NCBI RefSeq assembly: GCF_043196875.1
Contig: NZ_JBEBMX010000003.1
Location: forward strand, 124,001-188,000
DNA: 64,000 bases
Direction: 5' to 3'
From: Saccharospirillum sp043196875
GTDB lineage: Bacteria; Pseudomonadota; Gammaproteobacteria; Pseudomonadales; Natronospirillaceae
The position numbers and the translations under genes were made by a program. Shown here piece by piece: positions 1 through 9,149 of this stretch. The notes under the pieces were generated by a model. That model was not told the DNA's origin. It searched no databases and was given only the letters and a program-made list of their open reading frames with translations. The number at the start of each line of letters is the position of its first letter. Positions within the stretch are counted from its first letter, which is position 1.

Positions 1-90
1 TGAGTAGTACTGATACTGCTCCAGCAACAGAGGCGCCAGTTGTGCAGCCTCTGTTGCTGTGACTGGTCGAATATCGAGCGCTTTGCTCAT
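1..90 (-). CDS. N-terminal fragment of a possible GNAT acetyltransferase
   Basis: The first 30 codons of a minus-strand gene whose remainder lies before the window. The start codon is the ATG read from 90 to 88. The visible peptide begins MSKALDIRPV and continues with an alanine- and leucine-rich helix followed by a QYQYY stretch. This is the usual look of a GNAT N-acetyltransferase N-terminus: a beta strand with IRP, then helix alpha-1. No acetyl-CoA-binding motif is in view, so the family is inferred from the N-terminal pattern only. The reading is open to the window edge. It lies 67 bp downstream of the M16 peptidase gene on the same strand and may be co-transcribed with it. Confidence 0.45.
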   Translation of the reverse strand, partial: MSKALDIRPVTATEAAQLAPLLLEQYQYYS

Positions 91-157
91 CCATCCATCA
101 TCCGTTTGGTCATCCCGTCTTCACCAGCCGACCTCTTCAGCAAAGCCGTTATTGGCC

Positions 158-3070
158 TCAGAGCGTTTCGACGCTGAAGCCCTGTTCACTCAGGGCAGTG
201 GCGTGTTCTTTATCGGTAACCACCGCTGTGGAGGCTTTCTCGGCGTCAAAATAGCCTTGAGCGACTCTAGCCACATCGGTCGGGGTGACCGACAGCAGCG
301 CTTCACGATGGGCCTTACGGTATGCATCTGTCCGGCCAAATAAGCGATTCTGGAACGCCTGTTTGGCTTCACCGGCCGGAGAGCCGGGTTTATCCATGGA
401 GCTGACCACACCCAGAATGGCCGATTCCACCTGCTCGGCAGTGGCGCCCGTCTCACGCACCCAATCGATACTGGCGCGGAAGTCGTTCAGCGTGCCGTCG
501 ATACGCGGATCGCGGTAAGAGAAGAACCGGAAGGTGCCGGTATTGGAATCGTGGCTGGCACCGCCGCCATAAGCCCCGCCCTGCTCACGAATGGTGCGAT
601 GCAGATAGTTATCGCGCAGCACGCCCGCCAGGACGGTCAGTGGCGCGGAATCTTCATGTTCTGGCAACACCGTCGGGTATGCCATGGAGCAGAAGTTAAC
701 CTGAGTGTTTACCGCCCAGGCCAGGCGCTGCTCGGCGGCATTGACCTTGGCGGTCTGATCCGGTGCCGACAGCTGCTCAGTGCGTTGTGCCAAACCATAG
801 CGTTCGCTCTGCTCTGCCAGACCATCCAGTTCGGCCGGTTCACCCACCAGAACCGCGAGTGCGCGTTGGTCAGAAAGCTTGGCGTGCAGCTCACTTAAGC
901 CGGCCAGCCAGCGATCAAAGGCAGACTCATCGGCCTTGAATGCTTTCAGCCAGCTCTTCAGACGACGAATGGCCGGCAAGCCGTTCATGTCATAGGTCAG
1001 GCCGTTGGCATAGCTGTGGAAGCTGCCGGCGGTCTGCATCGCCAAGCCATGGCCCTGGCCGGTCACACTCTGCTCGCGGCGGGCGCTCAACTGGGTCAAC
1101 AGATCACGAATGCGGGTTTTCTCGTCGAACCTTGGTGAGGTCCAGTGCTGCGTCAGAATCTGCGTCAGTTCATCGAAATGGCGAACCAGTGCACGGCCGG
1201 ACAACACCAGATAGCCGGCTACTTTATCAACGCTGTCGAGCGGACTGCGTAACTGGCTGTAGACACTGACGCTGCCGGTACGGGCGGCCTGCCATTGCTG
1301 CATGCCCAGATAGTCTTTATCGCCGGCGCCGACTTCGGTCAGCAAGGCGGTGTACAGCGGCAGCAAGGCGAGTTCGTCTGAGGTCAGTTCTGGCAGCGGC
1401 AAGTACCACTGCTGGTAACCGAGTCCATTGGTGCCTGCCGCATAACGAGTAATGGCGCCTTCGGAGAGCGGCGCCAGGCGTTTAACGTCCGGTTTGACAT
1501 CGGCCAATGTCACCTTGGGTAACTGGCCGGCGTCATCTTCTTCTTCCTGACGCGCTTTCAGCGCCAGCGCCTGGTCGACGATGGCTTGTTGGTCGGCTTC
1601 GCTTAGCCCCTGCTGAATGCGATCAAGCTTGGCGCGCTCGTTGTCGAGCTGGTGCTGATGCAGATCGGCGTCGGGACGCAGTGTTAAGCGAACCCGGTGT
1701 ACGTTATCGAGCAGCAGACGGTGAATCAGGCTGGGAATGTACTGCGGATCTTTGGCCAGCTCGCGCAATCTTGCCAGCGCCGGATCGATATCCAGCGAGT
1801 CCATTACCGAGCCGCCATGGGTAGCAGCACCAACCACGCTGAAAATCAGCTGCATACCGTAAGGCATGCCGTCACCAGTCACTTCACGCTGCGACAATTC
1901 CAACTGATGCAGCATGGCCTCAACGTCTTCGGTGGGAACGCCTTTATTGGCGACCTCGGTCAGCGTATCGATGATCAACTGCTCAAACTCAGCGGCTTTG
2001 TCCGGCTCACTGCCTTCCAGGCCGCAGACAAACATCATCTCCCGATTGGAATCTTCCAGGCCGCACATCGGCGACGGATTTGACCCCAGCTCGGTGTTTT
2101 CCAGCGCATGACGCAAGGGTGAGGCGCTGTTGTCGAGCAGGACGTCGCTGAGCAGATGCGCTTCCAGTTGTGCAAACAAATCGGTTGATTCTCCGAGTAA
2201 CCAACCATAGACGTGATGCGTCTTAGCACTGAGGTCATCGCCCTCGGCAGCATAGGCGTCTTCAACCCGCAAAATACGGTTGAATCGACGTTCCAGCGGC
2301 ACCGACAGCTTGTGATCCAGCGCTTTGAAACGATGCAGCGCCTGCTCATGAATGCGTTCCTGGATATCAGCAGCCGGACGATCGCCGAAGGTGAAGAAGC
2401 TGGCGTTGCTCGGGTGGTAATGCGTCTTGTAGAAGGCTTTGAGCTGGTCATAGCTCAAATCGGTAATGGCTTCGGGGTCACCGCCACTGTTGTAGTGGTA
2501 GGTGTTGTACGGAAAGAGGTAATGCTTGATGGCCTGATACAACTGACTGACCGGCGAACTCATGGCGCCTTTCATTTCATTGAAGACGACACCTTTGTAG
2601 ATCAGCGGCGTGTTGGGGTCGGTCGCTTCGGTGAACTCCAGACGATGGCCTTCCTGGCGGAAGTCCAGTTCGTTGAGGTTGGAAAAGAAGACAGCATCCA
2701 GATAGACCGACAGCAGGTTCTCGTAATCCTGGCTGTTTTCGCTGGCGAACGGATAAGCGGTCCAGTCGCTGCTGGTCATGGCGTTCATAAAGGTATTCAG
2801 CGAGCGCCGCGTCATCATGAAAAACGGATCGCGCACTGGGTATTTTTCACTGCCACAGAGAGCAGTGTGTTCCAGAATGTGGGCGACACCAGTGGAGTCC
2901 GTCGGCATGGTGCGCAACGCCACCATAAAGACGTTTTCCGGGTTATCGCTGGCGATATGGAAATGATCGGCGCCAGTCTGGCTGTGCCGATAGTGTTCCA
3001 GCGTGACGTTCAGTGAGTCGATACGACGGCTTTCTATGTGCTCAAAGGAGCGATGCGCGGTGGCGGTCAT
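158..3070 (-). CDS. M16C zinc metallopeptidase, PreP/insulinase type
   Basis: A 970-residue intracellular zinc protease of the M16C (presequence protease) family, which degrades unstructured peptides in a closed two-lobe chamber. The inverted zinc motif HILEH is at residues 64-68. Glu145 follows with 76 residues between, the spacing expected for the third zinc ligand. The full length matches the four-domain single-chain M16C architecture. The ATG at 3070 gives MTATAHRSFE; an in-frame start 20 codons further upstream gives an Arg-rich non-conserved extension and is less likely. There is no signal peptide, so it should be cytoplasmic. The SD is weak. The gene is divergent from rapA across 172 bp. 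Confidence 0.9.
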   Translation of the reverse strand: MTATAHRSFEHIESRRIDSLNVTLEHYRHSQTGADHFHIASDNPENVFMVALRTMPTDSTGVAHILEHTALCGSEKYPVRDPFFMMTRRSLNTFMNAMTSSDWTAYPFASENSQDYENLLSVYLDAVFFSNLNELDFRQEGHRLEFTEATDPNTPLIYKGVVFNEMKGAMSSPVSQLYQAIKHYLFPYNTYHYNSGGDPEAITDLSYDQLKAFYKTHYHPSNASFFTFGDRPAADIQERIHEQALHRFKALDHKLSVPLERRFNRILRVEDAYAAEGDDLSAKTHHVYGWLLGESTDLFAQLEAHLLSDVLLDNSASPLRHALENTELGSNPSPMCGLEDSNREMMFVCGLEGSEPDKAAEFEQLIIDTLTEVANKGVPTEDVEAMLHQLELSQREVTGDGMPYGMQLIFSVVGAATHGGSVMDSLDIDPALARLRELAKDPQYIPSLIHRLLLDNVHRVRLTLRPDADLHQHQLDNERAKLDRIQQGLSEADQQAIVDQALALKARQEEEDDAGQLPKVTLADVKPDVKRLAPLSEGAITRYAAGTNGLGYQQWYLPLPELTSDELALLPLYTALLTEVGAGDKDYLGMQQWQAARTGSVSVYSQLRSPLDSVDKVAGYLVLSGRALVRHFDELTQILTQHWTSPRFDEKTRIRDLLTQLSARREQSVTGQGHGLAMQTAGSFHSYANGLTYDMNGLPAIRRLKSWLKAFKADESAFDRWLAGLSELHAKLSDQRALAVLVGEPAELDGLAEQSERYGLAQRTEQLSAPDQTAKVNAAEQRLAWAVNTQVNFCSMAYPTVLPEHEDSAPLTVLAGVLRDNYLHRTIREQGGAYGGGASHDSNTGTFRFFSYRDPRIDGTLNDFRASIDWVRETGATAEQVESAILGVVSSMDKPGSPAGEAKQAFQNRLFGRTDAYRKAHREALLSVTPTDVARVAQGYFDAEKASTAVVTDKEHATALSEQGFSVETL

Positions 3071-3242
3071 AAAAGAGTCAAACCTTGAATATTCAGCTAC
3101 CCATAATGGGGTTCTGCGGCGGTAGCGCAAGTCCCGAAAATCAGCAGAGATTGGCGCATTTATTAACAGTCAGCCCTGCTACGCTTTCATGCTCACGCAG
3201 ATTCCGTAGAATACCGGCCCTTTTCGGGGATGTGAGGTCGAG

Positions 3243-5900
3243 ATGTCTGAATTTATCCAAGGTCAACGCTGGTTGGCAGATGGCGAACCCGAGTTGGGTT
3301 TGGGCGTGGTGCAAAGCGTTGATGCCCGTACCGTGACGCTGCACTTCCCCTCAGCCGAAGATCAGCGCTGCTATGCCTTGCGTGAACCGCCGCTGACCCG
3401 GATTCGCTTTGATATTGGCGACAGCATTGAAAAACGCGACCAAGGCCAGGTGGAAGTGGTCGCAGTGCACGAACTGAAAGGTTTGCTGGTCTATGAAACG
3501 GCCGATGGCATGGTGCCGGAAAGCGAACTGGCTGACCATATCGACCATGACAACCCCCTGACCCGTCTGTTAACCAGCCAGACCGACCATCCCAACTGGT
3601 TTGCCTTTCGTTCTGCCTTGAGTAATGGCCATCAGGCGATCTGGAACCAACATCTGAACGGCTTGCTGGGTACTCGATCCAGCCTGTTGCCACACCAATT
3701 GTACGTCGCTTATCAGGCGACCCAGCAGACCCGGGTTCGGGCCCTGCTGTCCGATGAAGTTGGCCTGGGTAAAACCATTGAAGCCGGCTTGATTATCAAC
3801 CGACTGCGTCAACAAGGTCGTGCCTCGCGTGTGCTGATCGCAGTGCCGGACGCCTTGCAGGCGCAATGGCTGGTTGAATTGGTGCGTCGCTTTGCCATCC
3901 AACCGGAGTTTTATCAGCACAGTGAGCACGATTTCAGCCTGGGCCAGGTGCACCTGGTCCCGCATTCACTGCTGGCCAACGAAGAAGAAATGACCTGGGT
4001 TACCGCAGCGGACTGGGACATGTTGGTGGTCGACGAAGCCCATCATTTGGATATGACGCCGCCCACCGAGGCTACGGCCGAGTCTTCCTGGTTGACCATT
4101 GCCCAACGCTCTCCTCACCTGCTGTTGCTAACGGCCACGCCGGAACAACTGGGTCAGCAGGCGCACTTTGAGCGATTGCAACTGCTCGATGCCTCGCGCT
4201 TTGCCAGCTTTGAGCAATATCAGGCCGATGAGAGCCACTTTTTAGCCTTGTCGGACCTGGCGCTGGCGTTGGACCAAAACAAGATCGATGACGACCTGAT
4301 CCAGCAGCTTCAAACGCTGGGCATTGAATGGCACGACGATCGCCAGCGCGCCTTGAATGAAGTGCTCGACCGCCATGGCCCGGGCCGAGTCGTCTATCGC
4401 AATACCCGCCGCGGTGTCAGTGGTTTTCACAGCCGTCAGGTCGAGGCTCATCCGGCCGATACTGAAACTCAGCGCCGCGCCTGGCTGGTCGACTGGCTGA
4501 AACAGCACCGCGATCAGAAAGTCCTATTGATTGCCCAGGCGGCCGAGGTGGCGCAGGAGCTGGCTCATAGCTTGTGGCACGAACAGGGCATAGAGGCAAC
4601 GGCCTTTCACGAAGGGCTGAATCTGATCGAGCGCGACCGGGCTGCGGCCCATTTTGCGTCTGATGAAGACGGTGCCCAGGTGCTGGTGTGTTCTGAAATC
4701 GGTGGCGAAGGCCGTAATTTCCAGTTCTGCCATCATCTGGTGTTGTGGGATTTGCCCGATCATCCGGACGTGCTGGAGCAGCGCATCGGTCGGTTGGACC
4801 GCATCGGCCAGACCGACACCGTCCACATTCACCTGCCCTATCTGATCGGCAGCGATGAAGAACACCGCTTCGAGTGGTTCCATGAGGTGCTCGACTGTGT
4901 CGAACAGCATCAACCAGCGGCGGGCATTGTGCATGCTCAGCACAGCGAAACCTGGCTCGCCGATCCGGACGACCTAATATTGACCGAGCAGATTCGCGAC
5001 GATCTGGAACGCCTCAATGCCGAACTTGAGCAAGGCCGTGATGTCATGCTCGAACTCAACTCCTGCCGTCAACCACAGGCGGATCAACTTACCGATGCCA
5101 TCACCGAGCTGGAGCAACACAGCGCGCTGGATGTGGTTGAACAGGCCGCCAACTTACTGAATCTGCACTTTGAAACCATCAGTGATGGCATTTTTGAGCT
5201 GATTCCATCCGATAAAATGCTCATCCCCATCATTCCCGGCATTCCCGAAGGCGGCGCCCTGGTTTGTTTCGATCGCGATACCGCCCTGGCCCGCGAAGAC
5301 GTGCATTTTGTTTCCTGGGAACACCCGCTGGTGCTGGGTTTGCTGGATCTGGTCAGTGGTTCCCAGTTGGGTCAGGCCAGTGTGGCGCTGCTGGAAACCA
5401 AGCAGGTACCGGCCGGCCAACTGTTACTGGAAACCCAGTGGCGTTTAGCCATTCCCGAGCGCAGCGCCCATGCCCTGAAACCTCACCTCAACGAAGGTCT
5501 GTTGCGTACTTTGACGTTAGAAGGTGGTCAGTCGGACTTATCGCAAACCTTGGGACAAGAGGTACTGCAGGCTCAGGTTAAAACTTTGCCCGTCAAAACC
5601 GTGCGCAAATTGGTGCAGTCCGCCAAAGAACGGATTTCACCGATTTTCGATGTTGCTCAGGGGCATGCTCAAAGCCAGTTTGAACAAACGCTGAGCCAAG
5701 CGCGGCGCTCTCTGGCGGCGACCAACCAAGCGCGGGTGGAACGTCTGCAGTATTTGTCTGGCGTGAATCCGCTGGTCACCGAACAGGATGTGACCAAGGC
5801 TCAGATGCAGGCTGAATTGCTGGATGCGGCCTGGGACAGCGTTGAGCTGCAACCAGCCGGTGTGCGCTTGATTCTGTGCGCGCCACCGGGAAGCATCTGA
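3243..5900 (+). CDS. rapA: RNA polymerase-associated ATPase RapA (HepA)
   Basis: Swi2/Snf2-type ATPase that binds RNA polymerase and promotes its recycling. The N-terminal tandem Tudor-like region (GQRWLADGEPELGLG, residues 7-21) is conserved. Walker A DEVGLGKT is at 171-178, DEAH at 264-267, and motif VI QRIGRLDRIGQ at 513-523. The RapA-specific C-terminal region ends with a helical segment resembling E. coli RapA. The protein is 885 residues against 968 in E. coli. Much of the difference falls between the GFHSRQ segment near 395 and the second RecA domain, where the E. coli linker is about 45 residues longer. The ATG at 3243 has GAGG just upstream. It appears monocistronic. Confidence 0.96.
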   Translation: MSEFIQGQRWLADGEPELGLGVVQSVDARTVTLHFPSAEDQRCYALREPPLTRIRFDIGDSIEKRDQGQVEVVAVHELKGLLVYETADGMVPESELADHIDHDNPLTRLLTSQTDHPNWFAFRSALSNGHQAIWNQHLNGLLGTRSSLLPHQLYVAYQATQQTRVRALLSDEVGLGKTIEAGLIINRLRQQGRASRVLIAVPDALQAQWLVELVRRFAIQPEFYQHSEHDFSLGQVHLVPHSLLANEEEMTWVTAADWDMLVVDEAHHLDMTPPTEATAESSWLTIAQRSPHLLLLTATPEQLGQQAHFERLQLLDASRFASFEQYQADESHFLALSDLALALDQNKIDDDLIQQLQTLGIEWHDDRQRALNEVLDRHGPGRVVYRNTRRGVSGFHSRQVEAHPADTETQRRAWLVDWLKQHRDQKVLLIAQAAEVAQELAHSLWHEQGIEATAFHEGLNLIERDRAAAHFASDEDGAQVLVCSEIGGEGRNFQFCHHLVLWDLPDHPDVLEQRIGRLDRIGQTDTVHIHLPYLIGSDEEHRFEWFHEVLDCVEQHQPAAGIVHAQHSETWLADPDDLILTEQIRDDLERLNAELEQGRDVMLELNSCRQPQADQLTDAITELEQHSALDVVEQAANLLNLHFETISDGIFELIPSDKMLIPIIPGIPEGGALVCFDRDTALAREDVHFVSWEHPLVLGLLDLVSGSQLGQASVALLETKQVPAGQLLLETQWRLAIPERSAHALKPHLNEGLLRTLTLEGGQSDLSQTLGQEVLQAQVKTLPVKTVRKLVQSAKERISPIFDVAQGHAQSQFEQTLSQARRSLAATNQARVERLQYLSGVNPLVTEQDVTKAQMQAELLDAAWDSVELQPAGVRLILCAPPGSI

Positions 5901-6010
5901 AAACGATTTCTCAGTGAGCACAAATTCCTGCGCTCGCCGCTGGCGGCCAGGTTACATCTGGTTTAGGGTGAAACGGACCTTCACCCAATAAAACAACAAG
6001 AAGAACGCTC

Positions 6011-6775
6011 ATGAAGGAAACTGTACTGATCGAACGCCGGGAAGCGGGATTGGTTCGGATTATTCTGAACAAGCCAGAAACCGGCAATGCTTACGATGAC
6101 GAATTGATCTGCACCCTGGTCACCGCCTTGGATGATCTGGCCGATGACGACAGCGTGCGACTTATCTGGCTCAGCGGTCGTGGCGCACATTTTTGTACCG
6201 GTCCAGATCGCACCTGGTTAAAGCGTCGGCAACACGCTGGCCGGGCGGAACATCAGCAAGATGCCGAGCAATTGGCTCGATTGCTGGCAACGCTTTACAA
6301 CTTCCCCGTCCCTGTTCTGCTAACCGTGCGCGGTGATGTTAATGCTGCAGCCGTGGGCTTAGCCTGCTGTTGTGATCTGGTTTTAGCGACCGAACGCACC
6401 GCCTTCTGTATTACTGAGTCTTTATTTGGCCAGGTGCCGGCGCTGAGCAGTCCCTATCTGATAAAAGCGTTGGGCGAACGTGCCGCCAAATACTATGCGC
6501 TGACCGGTGAGTCCATCGACGCCTATACGGCAACGCGACTGGGCTTGGTGCACCGCCTGGTGCCCGCCGAAGAGCTGGATTCTGTTGCCGAAGTATTGGT
6601 CAGTGCGATGTTGGCGCGCAGCCTCGAATCGCTGCGCACGACCAAATCAGTACTGCATTTGGCCGCGAACGAGGTTTATGACGAAAGTCTGCTGGAAAGC
6701 CTGATTGACTGCTCGATCGAAGTTCGTAGTGATTTGACGGTGACCAGTCTGTCGCCGCCCATGACCAACGACTGA
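6011..6775 (+). CDS. Enoyl-CoA hydratase/isomerase, LiuC-like
   Basis: A 254-residue crotonase-fold enzyme. The HFCTGPD segment (60-66) forms one side of the oxyanion hole. The second hole, normally a GGG turn, reads NAAAVGL here (111-117). The first catalytic Glu of classical crotonases aligns with Gly116, as in methylglutaconyl-CoA hydratases of the LiuC type. The second catalytic Glu is kept as Glu136 (ITES), followed by SPYLIKALGERAAKYY, which closely resembles LiuC. It may therefore hydrate methylglutaconyl-CoA or a related branched acyl-CoA in leucine or isoprenoid breakdown. No other liu genes are nearby, so the substrate is open. It is convergent with the PsrA-type gene, one base between the stops. 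Confidence 0.82.
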   Translation: MKETVLIERREAGLVRIILNKPETGNAYDDELICTLVTALDDLADDDSVRLIWLSGRGAHFCTGPDRTWLKRRQHAGRAEHQQDAEQLARLLATLYNFPVPVLLTVRGDVNAAAVGLACCCDLVLATERTAFCITESLFGQVPALSSPYLIKALGERAAKYYALTGESIDAYTATRLGLVHRLVPAEELDSVAEVLVSAMLARSLESLRTTKSVLHLAANEVYDESLLESLIDCSIEVRSDLTVTSLSPPMTND

Positions 6776-6776
6776 G

Positions 6777-7406
6777 TTAGCGTTCCAGTGCCGCAGCGAG
6801 GAAGTCGATCAACTGACTCATCACTTCATCGATGGCGGTATCTTCACCGATATCGGCCTGAGACATATCTCGCAATACTTCGATGCTCGACATGGTGAAG
6901 ACACAGGCACCAATAGCGAAATGAATGCGCCAGAATATTTCTCGCTGTGACAGTTCTGGGTGAGCATCACGCAGATAGCTGATAAAACGGTTATAGCTGT
7001 CGTTGTAATGTTCTTTCAAAAATCGCCGCAAATGCCCTTGGGCCTGGGTATAGGCAAGACCAAGCAGGCGCATAAAGACGGATAACTTGTTGGAATTGCT
7101 TGATGAGTGCACACCAGTGAGCATGGTGCGGGCCAGGACGCCGAGGACATCATGCAGGCTAGGTTGAGACTTGGTGGCTACCAAAGCAGCCATCTCTTTA
7201 TCGAGCTTGTTGCAAAACGGTGTCAGGAAACGCGCAAAGACAGCCTGGATCAGGTCCTTCTTCGAACCAAAGTGATAATTGACCGCGGCCAGATTCACCT
7301 TGGCTCGCGTGGTGATCATGCGCAGTGAAGTCTCAGCGAAGCCTTTTTCAGCAAAGAGTTCTTCGGCTGAATCGAGAATGCGGGTAACAGTGTCGGCTTG
7401 GCTCAT
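6777..7406 (-). CDS. psrA: TetR-family regulator, PsrA type
   Basis: A 209-residue TetR repressor. The N-terminal HTH (about residues 5-50) contains TSLRMITTRAKVNLAAVNYH and GSKKDLIQAVF. The C-terminal ligand domain contains MRLLGLAYTQAQGHLRRFL. Both parts closely match Pseudomonas PsrA as I remember it. PsrA senses long-chain fatty acids and controls beta-oxidation genes and rpoS. A 12-bp palindrome of the known PsrA box type lies at 7439-7450, 33 bp upstream of the ATG, so autorepression is likely. The adjacent enoyl-CoA hydratase fits a lipid-catabolism setting but is transcribed convergently. Confidence 0.85.
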   Translation of the reverse strand: MSQADTVTRILDSAEELFAEKGFAETSLRMITTRAKVNLAAVNYHFGSKKDLIQAVFARFLTPFCNKLDKEMAALVATKSQPSLHDVLGVLARTMLTGVHSSSNSNKLSVFMRLLGLAYTQAQGHLRRFLKEHYNDSYNRFISYLRDAHPELSQREIFWRIHFAIGACVFTMSSIEVLRDMSQADIGEDTAIDEVMSQLIDFLAAALER

Positions 7407-7438
7407 TGAATGTCGGCCTGATTTCTTGGATGTGTTTA

Positions 7439-7450
7439 AAACGATCGTTT
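7439..7450. promoter_or_regulatory. Predicted PsrA operator
   Basis: AAACGATCGTTT is a perfect 12-bp palindrome just upstream of the psrA-type gene. It fits the published PsrA site pattern of AAAC and GTTT half-sites separated by four bases. The position, 33 bp before the start codon, suits negative autoregulation. Assignment is by motif match and location only. Confidence 0.7.
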
Positions 7451-7615
7451 AAAACAACAATATAGCGCAGCACAGGCCGGATTGCAGGCCTTTTTTGACG
7501 TGTTAAATCAAGGTGTTATGAAAGCGGATTGGTGCCTGCCGTAAAAGCGGCGATGCAGCGTTATAACTGAATGTCAGCGTTCCGTAAGGTGGCATTGCAG
7601 AACGAACGATGTTTA

Positions 7616-7643
7616 TTGAAAAGCCAAGCAACACCTATATGAT
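7616..7643 (+). promoter_or_regulatory. Sigma-70 promoter for the BI-1 gene
   Basis: TTGAAA at 7616-7621 and TATGAT at 7638-7643 are separated by 16 bp and sit 31 bp upstream of the ATG at 7675. Each hexamer matches the consensus at five of six positions. Confidence 0.6.
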
Positions 7644-7674
7644 GGCTGCAGAATAACTAACGGAGGCTAGTCTT

Positions 7675-8343
7675 ATGGCCAACTATCAGAATACCGCCAC
7701 TCGTCGTTCAGAGTCGGCACTGGCAACAAACAAAGTTTTGCGTAATACCTACGCACTGCTGTCTATGACGCTGGTCTTCAGTGCCGTCTGCGCCCTCGCC
7801 GCTATGGCGGTTGGTCTGCCACACGGCGCTTCTCTGCTGATGTCACTGGCTGCAATCGGCATTCTTTGGTTTGCCATCCCACGCAGCGTGAACTCCGGCA
7901 TGGGCATCGTCTGGACCTTCGTATTCTCGGGTTTGCTGGGTGCTGGCCTGGGTCCGATCCTGAATGCCTACCTGGCCATGTCAAACGGTCCAGCCATTAT
8001 CGCTCAGGCACTGGGTGGTACCGCTATCGTGACATTCGGTCTGTCTGCCTACGCCATCACCACTAAGAAGGATTTCAGCTTCCTCGGTGGTTTCGTCATG
8101 GTTGGTTTGATTGTTGTATTGGTTGCCATGCTGGCGAACCTGTTCTTTGCCATCCCGGCCGTCAGTCTGGCAATTTCAGCGGGTGTGGTTCTGCTGATGT
8201 CATTGCTGATCCTCTTTGATACCAGCCGGATCATCAACGGTGGCGAAACCAACTACATCCGCGCAACTGTGTCGCTCTATCTGGATATCTATAACCTCTT
8301 TATCCATTTACTGGCACTGGTTGGCGCTCTGTCCAACGACTGA
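7675..8343 (+). CDS. Bax inhibitor-1/YccA family membrane protein
   Basis: A 222-residue integral membrane protein with about seven hydrophobic segments spread from residue 24 to the C-terminus. It has the family traits of a short polar N-terminus and a conserved region with TSRIINGGETNYIRATVSLY before the last helix. Bacterial members such as YccA and YbhL are inner-membrane proteins; YccA modulates FtsH proteolysis. A strong SD (GGAGG) lies upstream of ATG 7675. It has its own promoter and a good terminator at 8358-8384, so it is probably a single-gene unit. Confidence 0.92.
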   Translation: MANYQNTATRRSESALATNKVLRNTYALLSMTLVFSAVCALAAMAVGLPHGASLLMSLAAIGILWFAIPRSVNSGMGIVWTFVFSGLLGAGLGPILNAYLAMSNGPAIIAQALGGTAIVTFGLSAYAITTKKDFSFLGGFVMVGLIVVLVAMLANLFFAIPAVSLAISAGVVLLMSLLILFDTSRIINGGETNYIRATVSLYLDIYNLFIHLLALVGALSND

Positions 8344-8357
8344 CCAGAGCAACACTG

Positions 8358-8384
8358 AAAAGGCCGCCTTGTGCGGCCTTTTTT
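8358..8384 (+). terminator. Intrinsic terminator after the BI-1 gene
   Basis: A 10-bp stem (8358-8367 with 8373-8382, core GGCCGC) with a five-base loop and a T run. It begins 15 bp after the BI-1 stop. tusD starts at 8410, so the tus operon needs its own promoter or readthrough. Confidence 0.88.
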
Positions 8385-8409
8385 GTGCCTGCTGGGGTAT
8401 CATGCGCGC

Positions 8410-8799
8410 ATGAAATATCAACTGAATATCTACTCGTCGCCCTGGAACAGCAGCGCTCAGGCTGATGCACTCGCTTTCGCGACAGCGCTGAGTTCGAGTG
8501 AACATCAGCTGGTGCGAGTTTTCTTTTTTATGGATGGCGTTTATACCGGCCTCAGCAGTCAGGCTCCTGCGAGTGACGAGCCCGATTGGCGCCAGCTTTG
8601 GACAGCCCTGCAGCAACGTACTCAGTGCGAGTTGTTGTTGTGTATTGCCGCTTCAGCAAATCGCGGCCTGCTGAACGATAGCGAAGCCCAGCGTCAAGCA
8701 AAGCCGGTGACTACCGTTGAACCTCCGTTTGAACTGGTAGGCCTGGGGCAATGGGCCGCGGGATTTGGCGATTGTGACCGGGTGGTGAGCTTTCGATGA
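8410..8799 (+). CDS. tusD: Sulfurtransferase TusD
   Basis: The 129-residue DsrE-like subunit of the TusBCD heterohexamer, which relays persulfide sulfur from TusA to TusE for 2-thiolation of tRNA wobble uridine by MnmA. The active Cys78 is present in LLCIAASANRG, at the same number as in E. coli. The C-terminus CDRVVSF also matches. The ATG at 8410 is preferred over an upstream in-frame start at 8371, which falls inside the terminator hairpin of the previous gene. It overlaps tusC by four bases (ATGA). Its target enzyme MnmA is encoded at 30156-31259. Confidence 0.95.
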   Translation: MKYQLNIYSSPWNSSAQADALAFATALSSSEHQLVRVFFFMDGVYTGLSSQAPASDEPDWRQLWTALQQRTQCELLLCIAASANRGLLNDSEAQRQAKPVTTVEPPFELVGLGQWAAGFGDCDRVVSFR

Positions 8800-9149
8800 A
8801 CACTTATGAAACGCTGATTCTGGTCACCGTACCGCCCTATCAGCAGCGACGCAGTGAAGAGATTCTGGAAGCGATTATGAGTCTGGCACTGTTTGATCGC
8901 GACCATGCGGTGATTTTTTGGGATCAGGGATTGGCCTGGCTGACGCCAGAACAACAACCGAGCAAGGGTAAATCACTGAGTCGTCAGTTGGAGGCTTTGC
9001 CGCTATACGGTAGCGATGCCCTGTTCTTCTGTCAGCAGCATCGCGCGGCGGTACTTGGCGATCAACCAATCGCCGATACCATCGAGCCTATCAGCCTGAC
9101 GGATATCGCAATGCTGATGCGTCAATCCCGTTATGTGGAGGTGTTCTAA
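8796..9149 (+). CDS. tusC: Sulfur relay protein TusC
   Basis: The 117-residue DsrF-like subunit of TusBCD. Landmarks are the N-terminal LILVTVPP strand and the C-terminal segment RQSRYVEVF, which resembles other TusC proteins. It lies between tusD (ATGA overlap) and tusB (TAATG overlap), so the three subunits are translationally coupled. It has a structural role in the sulfurtransferase hexamer. Confidence 0.9.
   Translation: MNTYETLILVTVPPYQQRRSEEILEAIMSLALFDRDHAVIFWDQGLAWLTPEQQPSKGKSLSRQLEALPLYGSDALFFCQQHRAAVLGDQPIADTIEPISLTDIAMLMRQSRYVEVF

Noticed and set aside
2213..3016. A 267-codon plus-strand open frame
   Set aside because: Antisense to the M16C peptidase coding region including its HILEH motif.
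7474..7496. AGGCC/GGCCT hairpin with six T
   Set aside because: The stem is only 5 bp and no plus-strand gene ends before it, so a terminator role is unsupported.
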